Positions 24,587-32,688 of a DNA stretch of 64,000 nt are shown here, piece after piece. The notes below the pieces were generated by a model. That model did not search any database and was not told the DNA's origin. It worked only from the letters and a program-made list of their open reading frames with translations. Origin of the DNA: Geomonas sp. Red32 (GTDB lineage Bacteria; Desulfobacterota; Desulfuromonadia; Geobacterales; Geobacteraceae); contig NZ_JAKLOY010000002.1 in NCBI RefSeq assembly GCF_023652955.1, positions 310,001 to 374,000 of the forward strand. The letters run 5' to 3'. Within the stretch, counting starts at the first letter, position 1; every line of letters begins with the position of its first letter. Both the position numbers and the translations under genes were made by a program.

Positions 24587-25549
24587 CTACAGACCGTTCA
24601 CCACGTTCTGGGGGGTGCCGGCCAAGAAGGCGGCGATGTTCTCTGCGGTGGTGGCCATCAACCGGCGCCGCGCGGCAAGGGTAGCCCAGGCGATGTGCGG
24701 CGTGACGATGCAGTTCTTCGCGGTGAGGAGGGGGCTGTCGGCGGGAATCGGCTCTTTGCAGGCGACGTCCACGGCAGCTCCGGCCAGTTCGTCACGGTTG
24801 AGCGCCCAGGCCAGTTCCGTTTCGTTCACCAAGGGCCCGCGCGAGGTATTGATCAGGAAGGCATGGGGACGCATGAGCTTGAGACGCTCGGCATTCACCA
24901 GGTTGCGATTCCCCTCGGTAAGCGGACAGTGGAGGCTCACCACGTCCGCGGCCTCAAAGAGGTCGTCAAGGGGGAGCCACTCGACCTCGACACCTTCCGG
25001 CGAAACCCGGCGGTTGGGGTTATGGGCCACCACCCTCATCCCCAGGGCCTGGGCGATGCGGGCCACCCGGCCACCGATCCTTCCCATCCCCACGATCCCG
25101 ATGGTCTTGCCACACAGCTCGGTCAAAGGGTCGTTCATCAGGGTGAAGTCGCGGGAGCGGCTCCACTCCCCCCGTTTGACGGCGGCGTCGTAGCAGCCGG
25201 CCTTGTTGGTCAGTTCCAGTAGCAGCGCAATGGTGTGCTGCGCCACGGAGTCGCTCCCGTACTCGGGGACGTTGACTACCGGGATGCCGAGGCGGGCGGC
25301 GGTTTCGAGGTCGACGATGTTGAAGCCGGTGGCCAGCACGCAGATCAGTTTCAGCTTGGGAAGGGCCGCGATGGTGGCGGCGTTCATCCGGGTCTTGTTG
25401 GTCAGGACGATGTCGACGCCGAAGCAGCGCTCCAGGATCAGGTCGTCCGGGGTGCGCTCATGAACGGTGAGCTCGCCATGAGCCGCAACCGGATCCCACG
25501 GGTTGTCGCCGGGGTTAAGAGTAAAGCCGTCGAGGACTACGAGTTTCAT
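24587..25549 (-). CDS. D-2-hydroxyacid dehydrogenase (glycerate/hydroxypyruvate type)
   Basis: This 320-residue NAD(P)-dependent enzyme has a Rossmann motif, IGIVGMGRIGGRVA (about 147-160), and the catalytic triad of the family: Arg in NTSRGPLVNE, Glu in ACKEPIPADSPL and His in TPHIAWAT. The PHIAW form and overall sequence resemble glycerate dehydrogenase or hydroxypyruvate reductase. It interconverts a 2-keto acid and a D-2-hydroxy acid in the cytoplasm. It is 42 bp downstream of the DUF502 gene on the same strand and convergent with the HAD gene (21 bp between stops). Confidence 0.9.
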   Translation of the reverse strand: MKLVVLDGFTLNPGDNPWDPVAAHGELTVHERTPDDLILERCFGVDIVLTNKTRMNAATIAALPKLKLICVLATGFNIVDLETAARLGIPVVNVPEYGSDSVAQHTIALLLELTNKAGCYDAAVKRGEWSRSRDFTLMNDPLTELCGKTIGIVGMGRIGGRVARIAQALGMRVVAHNPNRRVSPEGVEVEWLPLDDLFEAADVVSLHCPLTEGNRNLVNAERLKLMRPHAFLINTSRGPLVNETELAWALNRDELAGAAVDVACKEPIPADSPLLTAKNCIVTPHIAWATLAARRRLMATTAENIAAFLAGTPQNVVNGL

Positions 25550-25591
25550 TGGGGCTGCCTCCGGAAAGGAAGATCTTTTTCGCGAGGGGGA

Positions 25592-26182
25592 TCAGTGGAC
25601 GACGGCGCCGCCGGAGACCACGAACTTTACGGCCTCCTCAACCGTCATCCCGCTCTCGTACACCTCGGTCTCCCTGAAAAAGAGGGCAAATCCGGAAGTC
25701 GGATTGGGCATGGTGGGAACGTAGACGACCACGAGCTTCTCCCCGTCACGCAACACCTCGCCGGTCACGAAGCCGACCGCCCGGACTCCACTGCGGGGCC
25801 ACTCGACGAAGACGGCGCGGCGGTAGGAGGTCTTTCCCTCCTTGAACACCTGGGTGAGCTGCTTGCTCGAGTTGTAGATCGACTTGACGAGCGGGATGCG
25901 GGAAAGAAGCTCGTCCCACCAGCGCAGGATGCGGGTTCCCATCACGTTGGTGGCCAGGATTCCGCTGAGATAGATGACCACCGCGCCGGTCAGCATCCCC
26001 AGCCCGGGAACGTGGTACTCGCGCTGGGTGAAGATGGTCACCGCCGAATCGAGATAGGTGCCGAGGATACCGTCGGCAAAGTTGAAGAGGAACTTCAGGA
26101 TGAAGATGGTAATCCCCACCGGTACCACCACGAACAGGCCGGTTATGAACTTTGCCTTCAGATGCCTGATAAACCCTTCCAT
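25592..26182 (-). CDS. DUF502 membrane protein
   Basis: The protein has 196 residues. Two transmembrane segments are visible (about 12-32, FITGLFVVVPVGITIFILKFL, and about 60-80, LGMLTGAVVIYLSGILATNVMG). They are followed by the family hallmarks RIPLVKSIYNSSKQL and a conserved VYVPTMPNPTSGF stretch. This is DUF502, a widely conserved inner-membrane family with no settled biochemical role (a COVALENT/LIKE COV plant homologue exists). It starts a two-gene minus-strand unit with the dehydrogenase and is divergent from the tatA-hyp operon. Confidence 0.85.
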   Translation of the reverse strand: MEGFIRHLKAKFITGLFVVVPVGITIFILKFLFNFADGILGTYLDSAVTIFTQREYHVPGLGMLTGAVVIYLSGILATNVMGTRILRWWDELLSRIPLVKSIYNSSKQLTQVFKEGKTSYRRAVFVEWPRSGVRAVGFVTGEVLRDGEKLVVVYVPTMPNPTSGFALFFRETEVYESGMTVEEAVKFVVSGGAVVH

Positions 26183-26319
26183 CTCGCCTCCTGTGGATAT
26201 CGCATGGTTTATGCTACAGAGGAGCCTACAAAGTCAATCGTTTTAGCCCTGTTGGGCGAACCAGTCTCTTTGGTGGCACTTCCCCCCACTTCGCCCCCCC
26301 TCTTCCCCACCCCGCATTA

Positions 26320-26333
26320 TTGTGTAAACACAA
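26320..26333. promoter_or_regulatory. Palindrome TTGTGTAAACACAA before tatA-hyp
   Basis: Two 6-bp arms are separated by AA, in the divergent gap between the DUF502 gene and tatA. The half site TTGTGT resembles CRP/FNR-family sites. An extended -10, TGGTATTCT, lies at 26372-26380, about 50 bp downstream. A redox-sensing regulator would make sense for hydrogenase maturation, but this is inference. Confidence 0.4.
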
Positions 26334-26428
26334 GCCGGCACTAAAATCCCTCGCGCTTGGCCGGTCTGATGTGGTATTCTCCTCGACTAATTATGGGCCG
26401 CGCAAAGCGGCGCAGCACGGAGGTAGCA

Positions 26429-26602
26429 ATGTTCGGATTCGGTATACCTGAGTTGTTGATCTTACTAGTTATCGTGGTGGTCATTTTCGGGGCGGGCCGG
26501 ATTCCCGAGATCGGCAGCGCAGTCGGCAAGAGCATTCGGAACTTCAAGAACGCTTCCGAAGGAAAAGACGCCATCGACATCACCCCCAAGAAGGAATCCT
26601 GA
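26429..26602 (+). CDS. tatA: Twin-arginine translocase subunit TatA
   Basis: The protein has 57 residues: a short N-terminal transmembrane helix (MFGFGIPELLILLVIVVVIF), the conserved FGAGRIPEIG hinge, and an amphipathic helix (AVGKSIRNFKNASEG). TatA/E proteins form the pore of the Tat pathway, which exports folded cofactor-bearing proteins, including many hydrogenases. GGAGGTAGCA precedes the ATG. Only 12 bp separate it from hypA, so it appears to be part of the hydrogenase maturation operon. Confidence 0.93.
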   Translation: MFGFGIPELLILLVIVVVIFGAGRIPEIGSAVGKSIRNFKNASEGKDAIDITPKKES

Positions 26603-26614
26603 GGTACCCCTCCC

Positions 26615-26947
26615 GTGCATGAGATGTCGATAACCCAGAGCATCGTCGAGATCTGCGAGGAGAACGCCGGAGGCCGGCGCGTCCTTGCGGTCGCTCTCGA
26701 GATAGGGGAACTGAGCAACATCGTCCCCGAGTCGGTGGAATTCTGTTTCGAGGCCTGCACCAAGGGAACCCTGCTGGACGGTGCCAAGCTGGAGATCGAC
26801 CGGATTCCCGGCCGGGCCCGCTGCCACCAGTGCAATGCCGATTTTCCCGTGGCAGCCTATTACGATCCCTGCCCGAGTTGCGGAGGCTACCAGGTGGAGG
26901 TCGTTGCCGGTGAAGAGTTGAGAGTAAAAGAATTGGAGGTGGAGTAA
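26615..26947 (+). CDS. hypA: Hydrogenase nickel-insertion protein HypA
   Basis: The protein has 110 residues. It starts (GTG) MHEMSITQSIVEICEEN, with His2 in place as the nickel ligand, so the start is fixed by the family. A zinc-binding domain carries two cysteine pairs, CHQCN (about 69-73) and CPSCGG (about 86-91). HypA delivers nickel together with HypB during [NiFe] hydrogenase maturation. It is followed by hypB after only 3 bases. Confidence 0.95.
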   Translation: MHEMSITQSIVEICEENAGGRRVLAVALEIGELSNIVPESVEFCFEACTKGTLLDGAKLEIDRIPGRARCHQCNADFPVAAYYDPCPSCGGYQVEVVAGEELRVKELEVE

Positions 26948-26950
26948 GCC

Positions 26951-27877
26951 ATGTGTACGACCTGCGGGTGCGGTCCCGAAGACCATCAGCACGATCACGA
27001 CCATCATCACGACCACGACCATCACCACGGCCACGATCACGGCCATTCCCATAGCCATGACGGCAAGGACGGCGGGCACGACCACGGAGATGGGCACGAC
27101 CACGGGCATAGCCACAGCCACGGTCATGGGCACCAGCACGGTCACAGCCATGGGCACGAACACGGCCATCACCACAAGGAAGAGCAGACGGCCTCTGCCC
27201 CGAAAACCATCAAGGTCGAATCCGACATCCTCGCCAAGAACAACCGGCTGGCTGCGCTCAACCGGGCACTCTTTAAGGAAAAGGGGGTCTTCGTCCTCAA
27301 CCTGGTGAGCTCCCCCGGTTCCGGCAAGACCACCATCCTCGAGCGGACCCTGCGGGACCTCAAGGACAACTTCACCTTCAGCGTCGTCGAAGGCGACCAG
27401 CAGACCGACAACGATGCCGTCCGCATCGCTTCCACCGGCGTCCCGGTCAAGCAGATCAACACCGGTGCCGGCTGCCATCTCGATGCCCACATGGTCTGCC
27501 ATGCCGTGGAACAGTTCGACCTCGAAGCCCTCGACATCCTCATGATCGAAAACGTCGGCAACCTCGTCTGCCCCGCCTCTTTCGACCTCGGCGAGCACCA
27601 CAAGGTAGCCGTCCTGAGCGTCACCGAGGGCGAGGACAAGCCGATCAAGTATCCCACCATGTTCCATAACTCCGACGTCATGCTCCTCAACAAGGTCGAC
27701 CTCGTTCCTCATCTCGATTTCGACGTGGAGAAGTGCAAGGCCTACGCCCGCAAGGTCAACCCGAACATCCTCATTTTCGAAGTCTCCAGCAAGACCGGCC
27801 AGGGAATGGACGCCTGGTACCAGTGGCTTGCTGCCGAGTCCGGGAAAGCACTGGCCGCGGGAAGCGATGGGCACTGA
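26951..27877 (+). CDS. hypB: Hydrogenase nickel-incorporation GTPase HypB with long His-rich tail
   Basis: The 308-residue protein starts with the metal motif MCTTCGCG (a high-affinity nickel site in HypB). A stretch of about 65 residues then contains 32 histidines, mostly as HD, HG and HS pairs. The G domain follows: P-loop SSPGSGKTT, then EGDQQTDND, AGCHLDAHMV, IENVGNLVCP and NKVDL. The His-rich segment can store nickel or zinc, a role shown for HypB of other bacteria. HypB uses GTP hydrolysis to drive nickel insertion. The end overlaps hypF by 11 bp. Confidence 0.96.
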   Translation: MCTTCGCGPEDHQHDHDHHHDHDHHHGHDHGHSHSHDGKDGGHDHGDGHDHGHSHSHGHGHQHGHSHGHEHGHHHKEEQTASAPKTIKVESDILAKNNRLAALNRALFKEKGVFVLNLVSSPGSGKTTILERTLRDLKDNFTFSVVEGDQQTDNDAVRIASTGVPVKQINTGAGCHLDAHMVCHAVEQFDLEALDILMIENVGNLVCPASFDLGEHHKVAVLSVTEGEDKPIKYPTMFHNSDVMLLNKVDLVPHLDFDVEKCKAYARKVNPNILIFEVSSKTGQGMDAWYQWLAAESGKALAAGSDGH

Positions 27878-30146
27878 CCGCCGGATCAGGATCCGGATCG
27901 AAGGGATCGTGCAGGGGGTCGGTTTCCGCCCCTTCATCTACCGGCTGGCCACTTCCCGTTCGCTGTCCGGCTGGGTGATGAACACCCCCTCCGGCGTCAT
28001 CATCGAGGCGCAGGGGCCGGAAGTGGTGGTTGGCCGTCTGGCCGAGGAGATCCCACCCCTCGCTCCGCCGCTTGCCCGCATCGACCGTTCGTCCGTCGAG
28101 GAGATCGCCTGCGAGGAAGAGAAGGGATTCTCCATCCGGGAAAGCGGCGGCGACGGAACCGATGTCCAGATTTCCCCCGACTGCGACGTTTGCCCCGACT
28201 GTTTGACCGAGCTTTTCGATCCCGCCGGCCGTCGCTACCGCTATCCGTTCATCAATTGCACCAACTGTGGCCCCCGCTACTCGATCATCAAGGGGGTCCC
28301 CTACGACCGGCCCCTCACCACCATGGCTCCCTTCGTCATGTGCGAGGCATGCCGGGCCGAGTACGAGGATCCCGCCAACCGCCGGTTCCACGCCCAGCCA
28401 AACGCCTGCCCGGTCTGCGGCCCTACCCTCTCACTGGCCGATCGTGACGGAAACCCCGCGGAGGGGAACCCGCTCGACAAAGCCATCGACCTCCTCAAGG
28501 ACGGAAAGATCCTGGCCATCAAGGGGCTGGGGGGATACCACCTCGCGGTCGACGCCACCAACGAGGCGGCGGTGCGCGAATTGCGGAACCGTAAAAAGCG
28601 GGACGACAAGCCGTTCGCCCTGATGGCACCCGACCTCGCCGCGGTTGCCCAGCTCGCGGTCTTCGACGACACGGAACGAAAGCTCCTGGAGGGTCCCGAA
28701 CGCCCCATCGTGCTCCTCAAGAAGCGGGAGGGGAACAGCATCGCCCCGCAGGTGGCTCCGACCAACGGCTACTTCGGCATCATGCTCCCCTACACCCCGC
28801 TGCACCACCTGCTGCTTAGGGGGAACTTCAGAGCCCTGGTCATGACCAGCGGCAACCTCTCCGACGAGCCAATCTGCTACCGCGACGACGATGCCCGGGA
28901 ACGGCTGAAGGGACTGGCGGATTTTTTTCTCCTCCACAACCGCGAGATCCAGACCAGGACCGACGACTCCGTCATCAGGGTCTTCAGGGGAAATCCCATC
29001 TTCCTGAGGCGCTCCCGGGGATACGCCCCCCGCGGGATCACCGTTCCTCCCCTTCCCCGCAACGTGCTGGCGGTGGGGGCCGAGCTCAAAGGTGCCGTCT
29101 GCCTGGCCCGGAGCGGGAAAGCCTTCCTGAGCCAGCACATCGGCGACCTCGGCAATGCCGCCACCCTGGCCTCCCTCGAGGAGACCGTCCTTCACCTGGA
29201 GCGGATCCTGAAAATCACCCCGGAGGTGGTGGCCCACGATCTCCATCCCGACTACCTCTCCACCGCCTACGCCCACTCCCGCCAGGAAATCGCCAAGGTT
29301 GGCGTCCAGCACCACCACGCCCATCTCGCCTCCTGCCTGGCTGAAAACCGCGTGGAGGGAGAGGCGATCGGCGTCATCCTGGACGGCACCGGGTACGGAA
29401 CGGACGGGACCATATGGGGAGGCGAGTTCCTCATCGGGGACTACTCGCACTTCGAGCGCAAAGGCAATTTCGTTACCCAGCCCCTTCCCGGCGGTGACGC
29501 CGCGGTCAAGGAGCCGTACCGGATGGCCCTCTCCTACCTCTACGGCATTTATGGCGAATCGGTCTTCGATCTGCCGCTCGCCTGCGTGCAGCGGGTCCCC
29601 GGTCTGGAGCGGAAGCTCTTTCTGAGGATGCTGGAGCGCGGGATCAATTCGCCCCTCACCTCCAGTTGCGGAAGGCTTTTCGACGCGGTTTCCTCGCTGA
29701 TCGGCCTGCGGCACCGCGTCGCCTTCGAGGGACAGGCCGCCATCGAACTGGAAGCGGTGGCGGAATCGTCCCAATGGGATGGCTGCTATCGCTACCAGGT
29801 AACCCTCTTCCAGGGGCGCTACCTGGTCGACTTTTCCCCGATGATCCGCCAGATAGTGGACGATACCGCTTCCGGCAGGCCGGTGGCCGATATCGCCCGC
29901 GGCTTCCATAACACGCTGGCGGACGTCATCTCGGAGACCTGCTGGGCCATCCGCCAGGAAACCAAAATCGGCCGGGTCGCCCTCTCCGGCGGAGTGTTCC
30001 AGAACAAGCTTTTGACCGAGGGGATATGCTCCCTCCTTTCAGAGAACGGTTTCGAGGTATTCACCCAACGCCTGGCCCCTCCCAACGACGGCGGCATCGC
30101 CCTGGGGCAGGCCATGATTGCAGCAAGGAGTTTCGAATGTGCTTAG
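27867..30146 (+). CDS. hypF: Hydrogenase maturation carbamoyltransferase HypF
   Basis: The protein has 759 residues and the full HypF architecture. The N-terminal acylphosphatase domain has IEGIVQGVGFRPFIYRLA. Two zinc fingers follow (CPDC...CTNCGP and CEAC...CPVCGP). A YrdC-like domain (about 200-380) has RRSRGYAPRGI. The C-terminal Kae1/TobZ-like domain has VQHHHAHLASCL and DGTGYGTDGTIWGGE. HypF makes the carbamoyl group from carbamoyl phosphate and loads it on the C-terminal Cys of HypE, the first step of cyanide-ligand synthesis. The start lies inside the end of hypB, and the stop overlaps hypC, so translation is coupled. Confidence 0.95.
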   Translation: MGTDRRIRIRIEGIVQGVGFRPFIYRLATSRSLSGWVMNTPSGVIIEAQGPEVVVGRLAEEIPPLAPPLARIDRSSVEEIACEEEKGFSIRESGGDGTDVQISPDCDVCPDCLTELFDPAGRRYRYPFINCTNCGPRYSIIKGVPYDRPLTTMAPFVMCEACRAEYEDPANRRFHAQPNACPVCGPTLSLADRDGNPAEGNPLDKAIDLLKDGKILAIKGLGGYHLAVDATNEAAVRELRNRKKRDDKPFALMAPDLAAVAQLAVFDDTERKLLEGPERPIVLLKKREGNSIAPQVAPTNGYFGIMLPYTPLHHLLLRGNFRALVMTSGNLSDEPICYRDDDARERLKGLADFFLLHNREIQTRTDDSVIRVFRGNPIFLRRSRGYAPRGITVPPLPRNVLAVGAELKGAVCLARSGKAFLSQHIGDLGNAATLASLEETVLHLERILKITPEVVAHDLHPDYLSTAYAHSRQEIAKVGVQHHHAHLASCLAENRVEGEAIGVILDGTGYGTDGTIWGGEFLIGDYSHFERKGNFVTQPLPGGDAAVKEPYRMALSYLYGIYGESVFDLPLACVQRVPGLERKLFLRMLERGINSPLTSSCGRLFDAVSSLIGLRHRVAFEGQAAIELEAVAESSQWDGCYRYQVTLFQGRYLVDFSPMIRQIVDDTASGRPVADIARGFHNTLADVISETCWAIRQETKIGRVALSGGVFQNKLLTEGICSLLSENGFEVFTQRLAPPNDGGIALGQAMIAARSFECA

Positions 30147-30370
30147 CGGTACCGATGAAGGTGGTGAGCATCAACGACGATATGGCGGTTGCCGAGGTTG
30201 ACGGCGTCAAGCGGGAGGCGAGCCTGATGATGCTGAGCGAGGAGGCCAAGGTGGGGGATTACCTCCTGATCCATGCCGGCTTCGCCATCAGCAAACTCGA
30301 CGAGCAGGAGGCGCTGGAAACCCTCTCCCTCATGCGCGAGTGCCTCGATTTGGGAGTGGAGCCGACATGA
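30137..30370 (+). CDS. hypC: Hydrogenase maturation chaperone HypC
   Basis: The protein has 77 residues. It starts MCLAVPMKV; Cys2 is the essential residue that holds the Fe(CN)2CO unit with HypD. It is a small OB-fold chaperone ending in a helical tail. The start overlaps the hypF end by 10 bp, and the stop overlaps the hypD start (ATGA), so it is tightly coupled on both sides. Confidence 0.95.
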   Translation: MCLAVPMKVVSINDDMAVAEVDGVKREASLMMLSEEAKVGDYLLIHAGFAISKLDEQEALETLSLMRECLDLGVEPT

Positions 30371-31464
30371 TCGATCTCTCCCAATTCCGCAGCAAGGAAT
30401 ATGTGAAGGGGCTCGCGGCCAGGATCGGGGAGATGGCGGCGGGAACCGGCAAGACCATGACCTTCATGGAGGTCTGCGGCACCCACACGATGTCGATCTA
30501 CCAGTACGGGATCCGCTCCCTGCTCCCCGCCAACGTGAAGCTCATCTCCGGCCCCGGCTGCCCGGTCTGCGTCACCCCGGTCGGCTACGTCGACCAGGCC
30601 GTCGCCTACGCCCGCCGCCCCGGCACCGTGGTGGCGACCTTCGGCGACATGATCAGGGTGCCCGGATCGACCTCGAGCCTCATGCAGGAGCGCGCCAAGG
30701 GAGCCGACATCCGCGTCGTCTATTCGCCGCTCGACGCAGTGGAGCTGGCGGCCAAGAACCCGGACAAGCAGGTGGTATTCCTCGGCGTCGGCTTCGAGAC
30801 CACCGCGCCCACTATCGCTGGCAGCATCATCGTGGCGGCCCGGCGCGGCCTCACCAACTACTTCGTGCTGGCCTCCCACAAGACCATGCCGACCCCGATG
30901 GAGGTGCTCTCCGCCGATCCCGATCTCGGCATCGACGGCTACCTCTGTCCGGCCCACGTGAGCGCCATCATCGGCGCCAACGCCTACCGTTTCCTCACCG
31001 CAAAGCACGGCATCCCCTGCGTGGCCACCGGCTTCGAACCGGCCGACGTCATGCATGGAGTCGAGATGCTGGTGAAGCAGAGAGTCGAGGGACGAAGCGA
31101 GGTGGAGATCCAGTACAGCCGCTTCGTGACCTGGGAAGGGAACGTGAAGGCCCAGCAGGTACTGAAGGAGGTCTTCACCCCTACCGATGCCGCCTGGCGC
31201 GGTATCGGCGTGATTCCCGGCAGCGGGCTGGAGATTTCCGCACAGTACCAAGCCTTCGACGCCACCCGGGCCATACCGGTCGAGGTGGAGGAACCGCGGG
31301 AGCCGAAAGGCTGCCAGTGCGGCGAGGTCCTGAAGGGGAAGCTTTCCCCGTTCGAATGCCCCCTCTTCGGCAAGCTCTGCACCCCCGAGGCACCGGTGGG
31401 CGCCTGCATGGTCTCCTCCGAAGGAAGCTGCGCCGCCGCCTACAAGTACGGCCGCACGGAATAA
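30367..31464 (+). CDS. hypD: Hydrogenase maturation iron-sulfur protein HypD
   Basis: The protein has 365 residues. Conserved cysteine motifs are CGTHTM (about 37-42), GPGCPVCVTP (about 66-75) and a C-terminal iron-sulfur cluster region with four cysteines (CPLFGKLCTPEAPVGAC, then EGSC). GFETTAPT is also present. HypD is the scaffold on which the Fe(CN)2CO group is built with HypC. The start is coupled to hypC; a 42-bp gap with a small palindromic repeat precedes hypE. Confidence 0.95.
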   Translation: MIDLSQFRSKEYVKGLAARIGEMAAGTGKTMTFMEVCGTHTMSIYQYGIRSLLPANVKLISGPGCPVCVTPVGYVDQAVAYARRPGTVVATFGDMIRVPGSTSSLMQERAKGADIRVVYSPLDAVELAAKNPDKQVVFLGVGFETTAPTIAGSIIVAARRGLTNYFVLASHKTMPTPMEVLSADPDLGIDGYLCPAHVSAIIGANAYRFLTAKHGIPCVATGFEPADVMHGVEMLVKQRVEGRSEVEIQYSRFVTWEGNVKAQQVLKEVFTPTDAAWRGIGVIPGSGLEISAQYQAFDATRAIPVEVEEPREPKGCQCGEVLKGKLSPFECPLFGKLCTPEAPVGACMVSSEGSCAAAYKYGRTE

Positions 31465-31469
31465 TTACT

Positions 31470-31490
31470 CCCCCCTTGTCAAAGGGGGGG
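31470..31490. repeat. Dispersed palindromic element, copy 2 (between hypD and hypE)
   Basis: A C run, TTGTCAAA and a G run form the inverted counterpart of the element at 23449-23469. It fills most of the 42-bp gap between hypD and hypE and could form a hairpin in the operon messenger RNA. Confidence 0.7.
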
Positions 31491-31506
31491 ACTTAAGGAG
31501 CGCACC

Positions 31507-32520
31507 TTGGACAACGATCTCATCCTGCTCGGTCACGGCAGCGGCGGGAAACTCTCCCACCAGTTGCTGGACGACCTGATCATCCCCACCCTTTCCGGTA
31601 TTCCGCAGTCGGCCCAGAACGACGCCGCTGTGCTGGCGGTGAACGGAGAGCGGCTGGCCTTCACCACCGACTCCTACGTGGTCGATCCGATCTTCTTCCC
31701 CGGCGGCAACATCGGCGACCTCGCCATCAACGGCACCGTCAACGACCTCTCCATGGTCGGAGCGGAGCCGCTCGCCATCAGCGTGGGGCTGATCCTCGAG
31801 GAAGGGTTCAGCAAAACGGAGCTCGCCAGGATCCTCGCCTCCATGCGGGAGGCGGCGGAAGCGGCGGGGGTCTCCATCGTGGCGGGGGACACCAAGGTCG
31901 TGCCGCGCGGCAAGGCTGACAAGATCTTCATCAACACCTCGGGGATCGGCGTCCTGCGAGTTCCCTTCGGGATCACCGGGGACAACGCGAAGCCCGGGGA
32001 CCGGATCATCGTGAACGGCACCATCGGCGACCACGGCATCGCGGTCATGGCCAAGCGGGAAGGTCTCGACCTCGACGTCGACATCACCACCGACAGCGCC
32101 GCCTTGAACGGCCTGGTAGCCGAGATCATCGACGAGGCGGGTGAAGCGGTCCATGTCCTGCGGGACCCGACCCGTGGCGGGGTGGCTACCACCCTGAAAG
32201 AGATCGCGCTCCAGTCCGGGGTGACGCTCACCCTGGACGAGGAAAGCCTCCCCCTGAAGCCGGCCGTGAAGGGAGTCTGCGCGGTGCTCGGGCTGGATCC
32301 CCTCTACGTCGCCAACGAAGGGAAGCTCTTGGCCATCGTGGCCCCCGAGGTGGCAGACCGGGTCCTTGAGCGGATGCGGAAACACCCGCTCGGGAAGGAT
32401 GCGGCGGTCATCGGGGAAGTCACCGCGGCCGGGACCGGACGGCTCCAGATGGTCACCTCGATAGGCGGCACCCGCGCCGTCGACATGCTCTCCGGCGAGC
32501 AACTCCCCCGGATCTGCTGA
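31507..32520 (+). CDS. hypE: Hydrogenase maturation dehydratase HypE
   Basis: This 337-residue AIR-synthase-fold enzyme starts MDNDLILLGHGSGGKLSHQL, has the glycine-rich nucleotide motifs NDLSMVGAEPL, VAGDTKVV and RDPTRGGVATTLKEI, and ends PRIC. That terminal Cys receives the carbamoyl group from HypF and dehydrates it to thiocyanate. The start is TTG, with AAGGAG six bases upstream; no ATG is near. It is the last gene of the operon, and a terminator follows. No hydrogenase structural gene lies in the window. Confidence 0.95.
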   Translation: MDNDLILLGHGSGGKLSHQLLDDLIIPTLSGIPQSAQNDAAVLAVNGERLAFTTDSYVVDPIFFPGGNIGDLAINGTVNDLSMVGAEPLAISVGLILEEGFSKTELARILASMREAAEAAGVSIVAGDTKVVPRGKADKIFINTSGIGVLRVPFGITGDNAKPGDRIIVNGTIGDHGIAVMAKREGLDLDVDITTDSAALNGLVAEIIDEAGEAVHVLRDPTRGGVATTLKEIALQSGVTLTLDEESLPLKPAVKGVCAVLGLDPLYVANEGKLLAIVAPEVADRVLERMRKHPLGKDAAVIGEVTAAGTGRLQMVTSIGGTRAVDMLSGEQLPRIC

Positions 32521-32541
32521 TCCCCCCCCCCCGCAGCCGGC

Positions 32542-32576
32542 AAAAGCCCTCCTGGCATCCCCCAGGGGGGCTTTTT
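32542..32576 (+). terminator. Terminator after hypE
   Basis: AAAAGCCCTCCTGG and CCAGGGGGGCTTTTT form a stem with one mismatch and a T5 tail. It closes the tatA-hyp operon. Confidence 0.85.
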
Positions 32577-32688
32577 GGTTTGAGAAATATTCGTTGTATC
32601 ACTAGGGAGTTGACATCTCCCTCGGCAGAATTTACAGTTCACCTTTACTTGTTTCCACCGCCACATTTCCACACAAAGGCGCCACGCA

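Noticed and set aside
27867-30146. hypF start at 27828
   Set aside because: The frame opens 13 codons earlier, but those codons lie inside hypB and the HypF family starts with the acylphosphatase segment right after ATG 27867.
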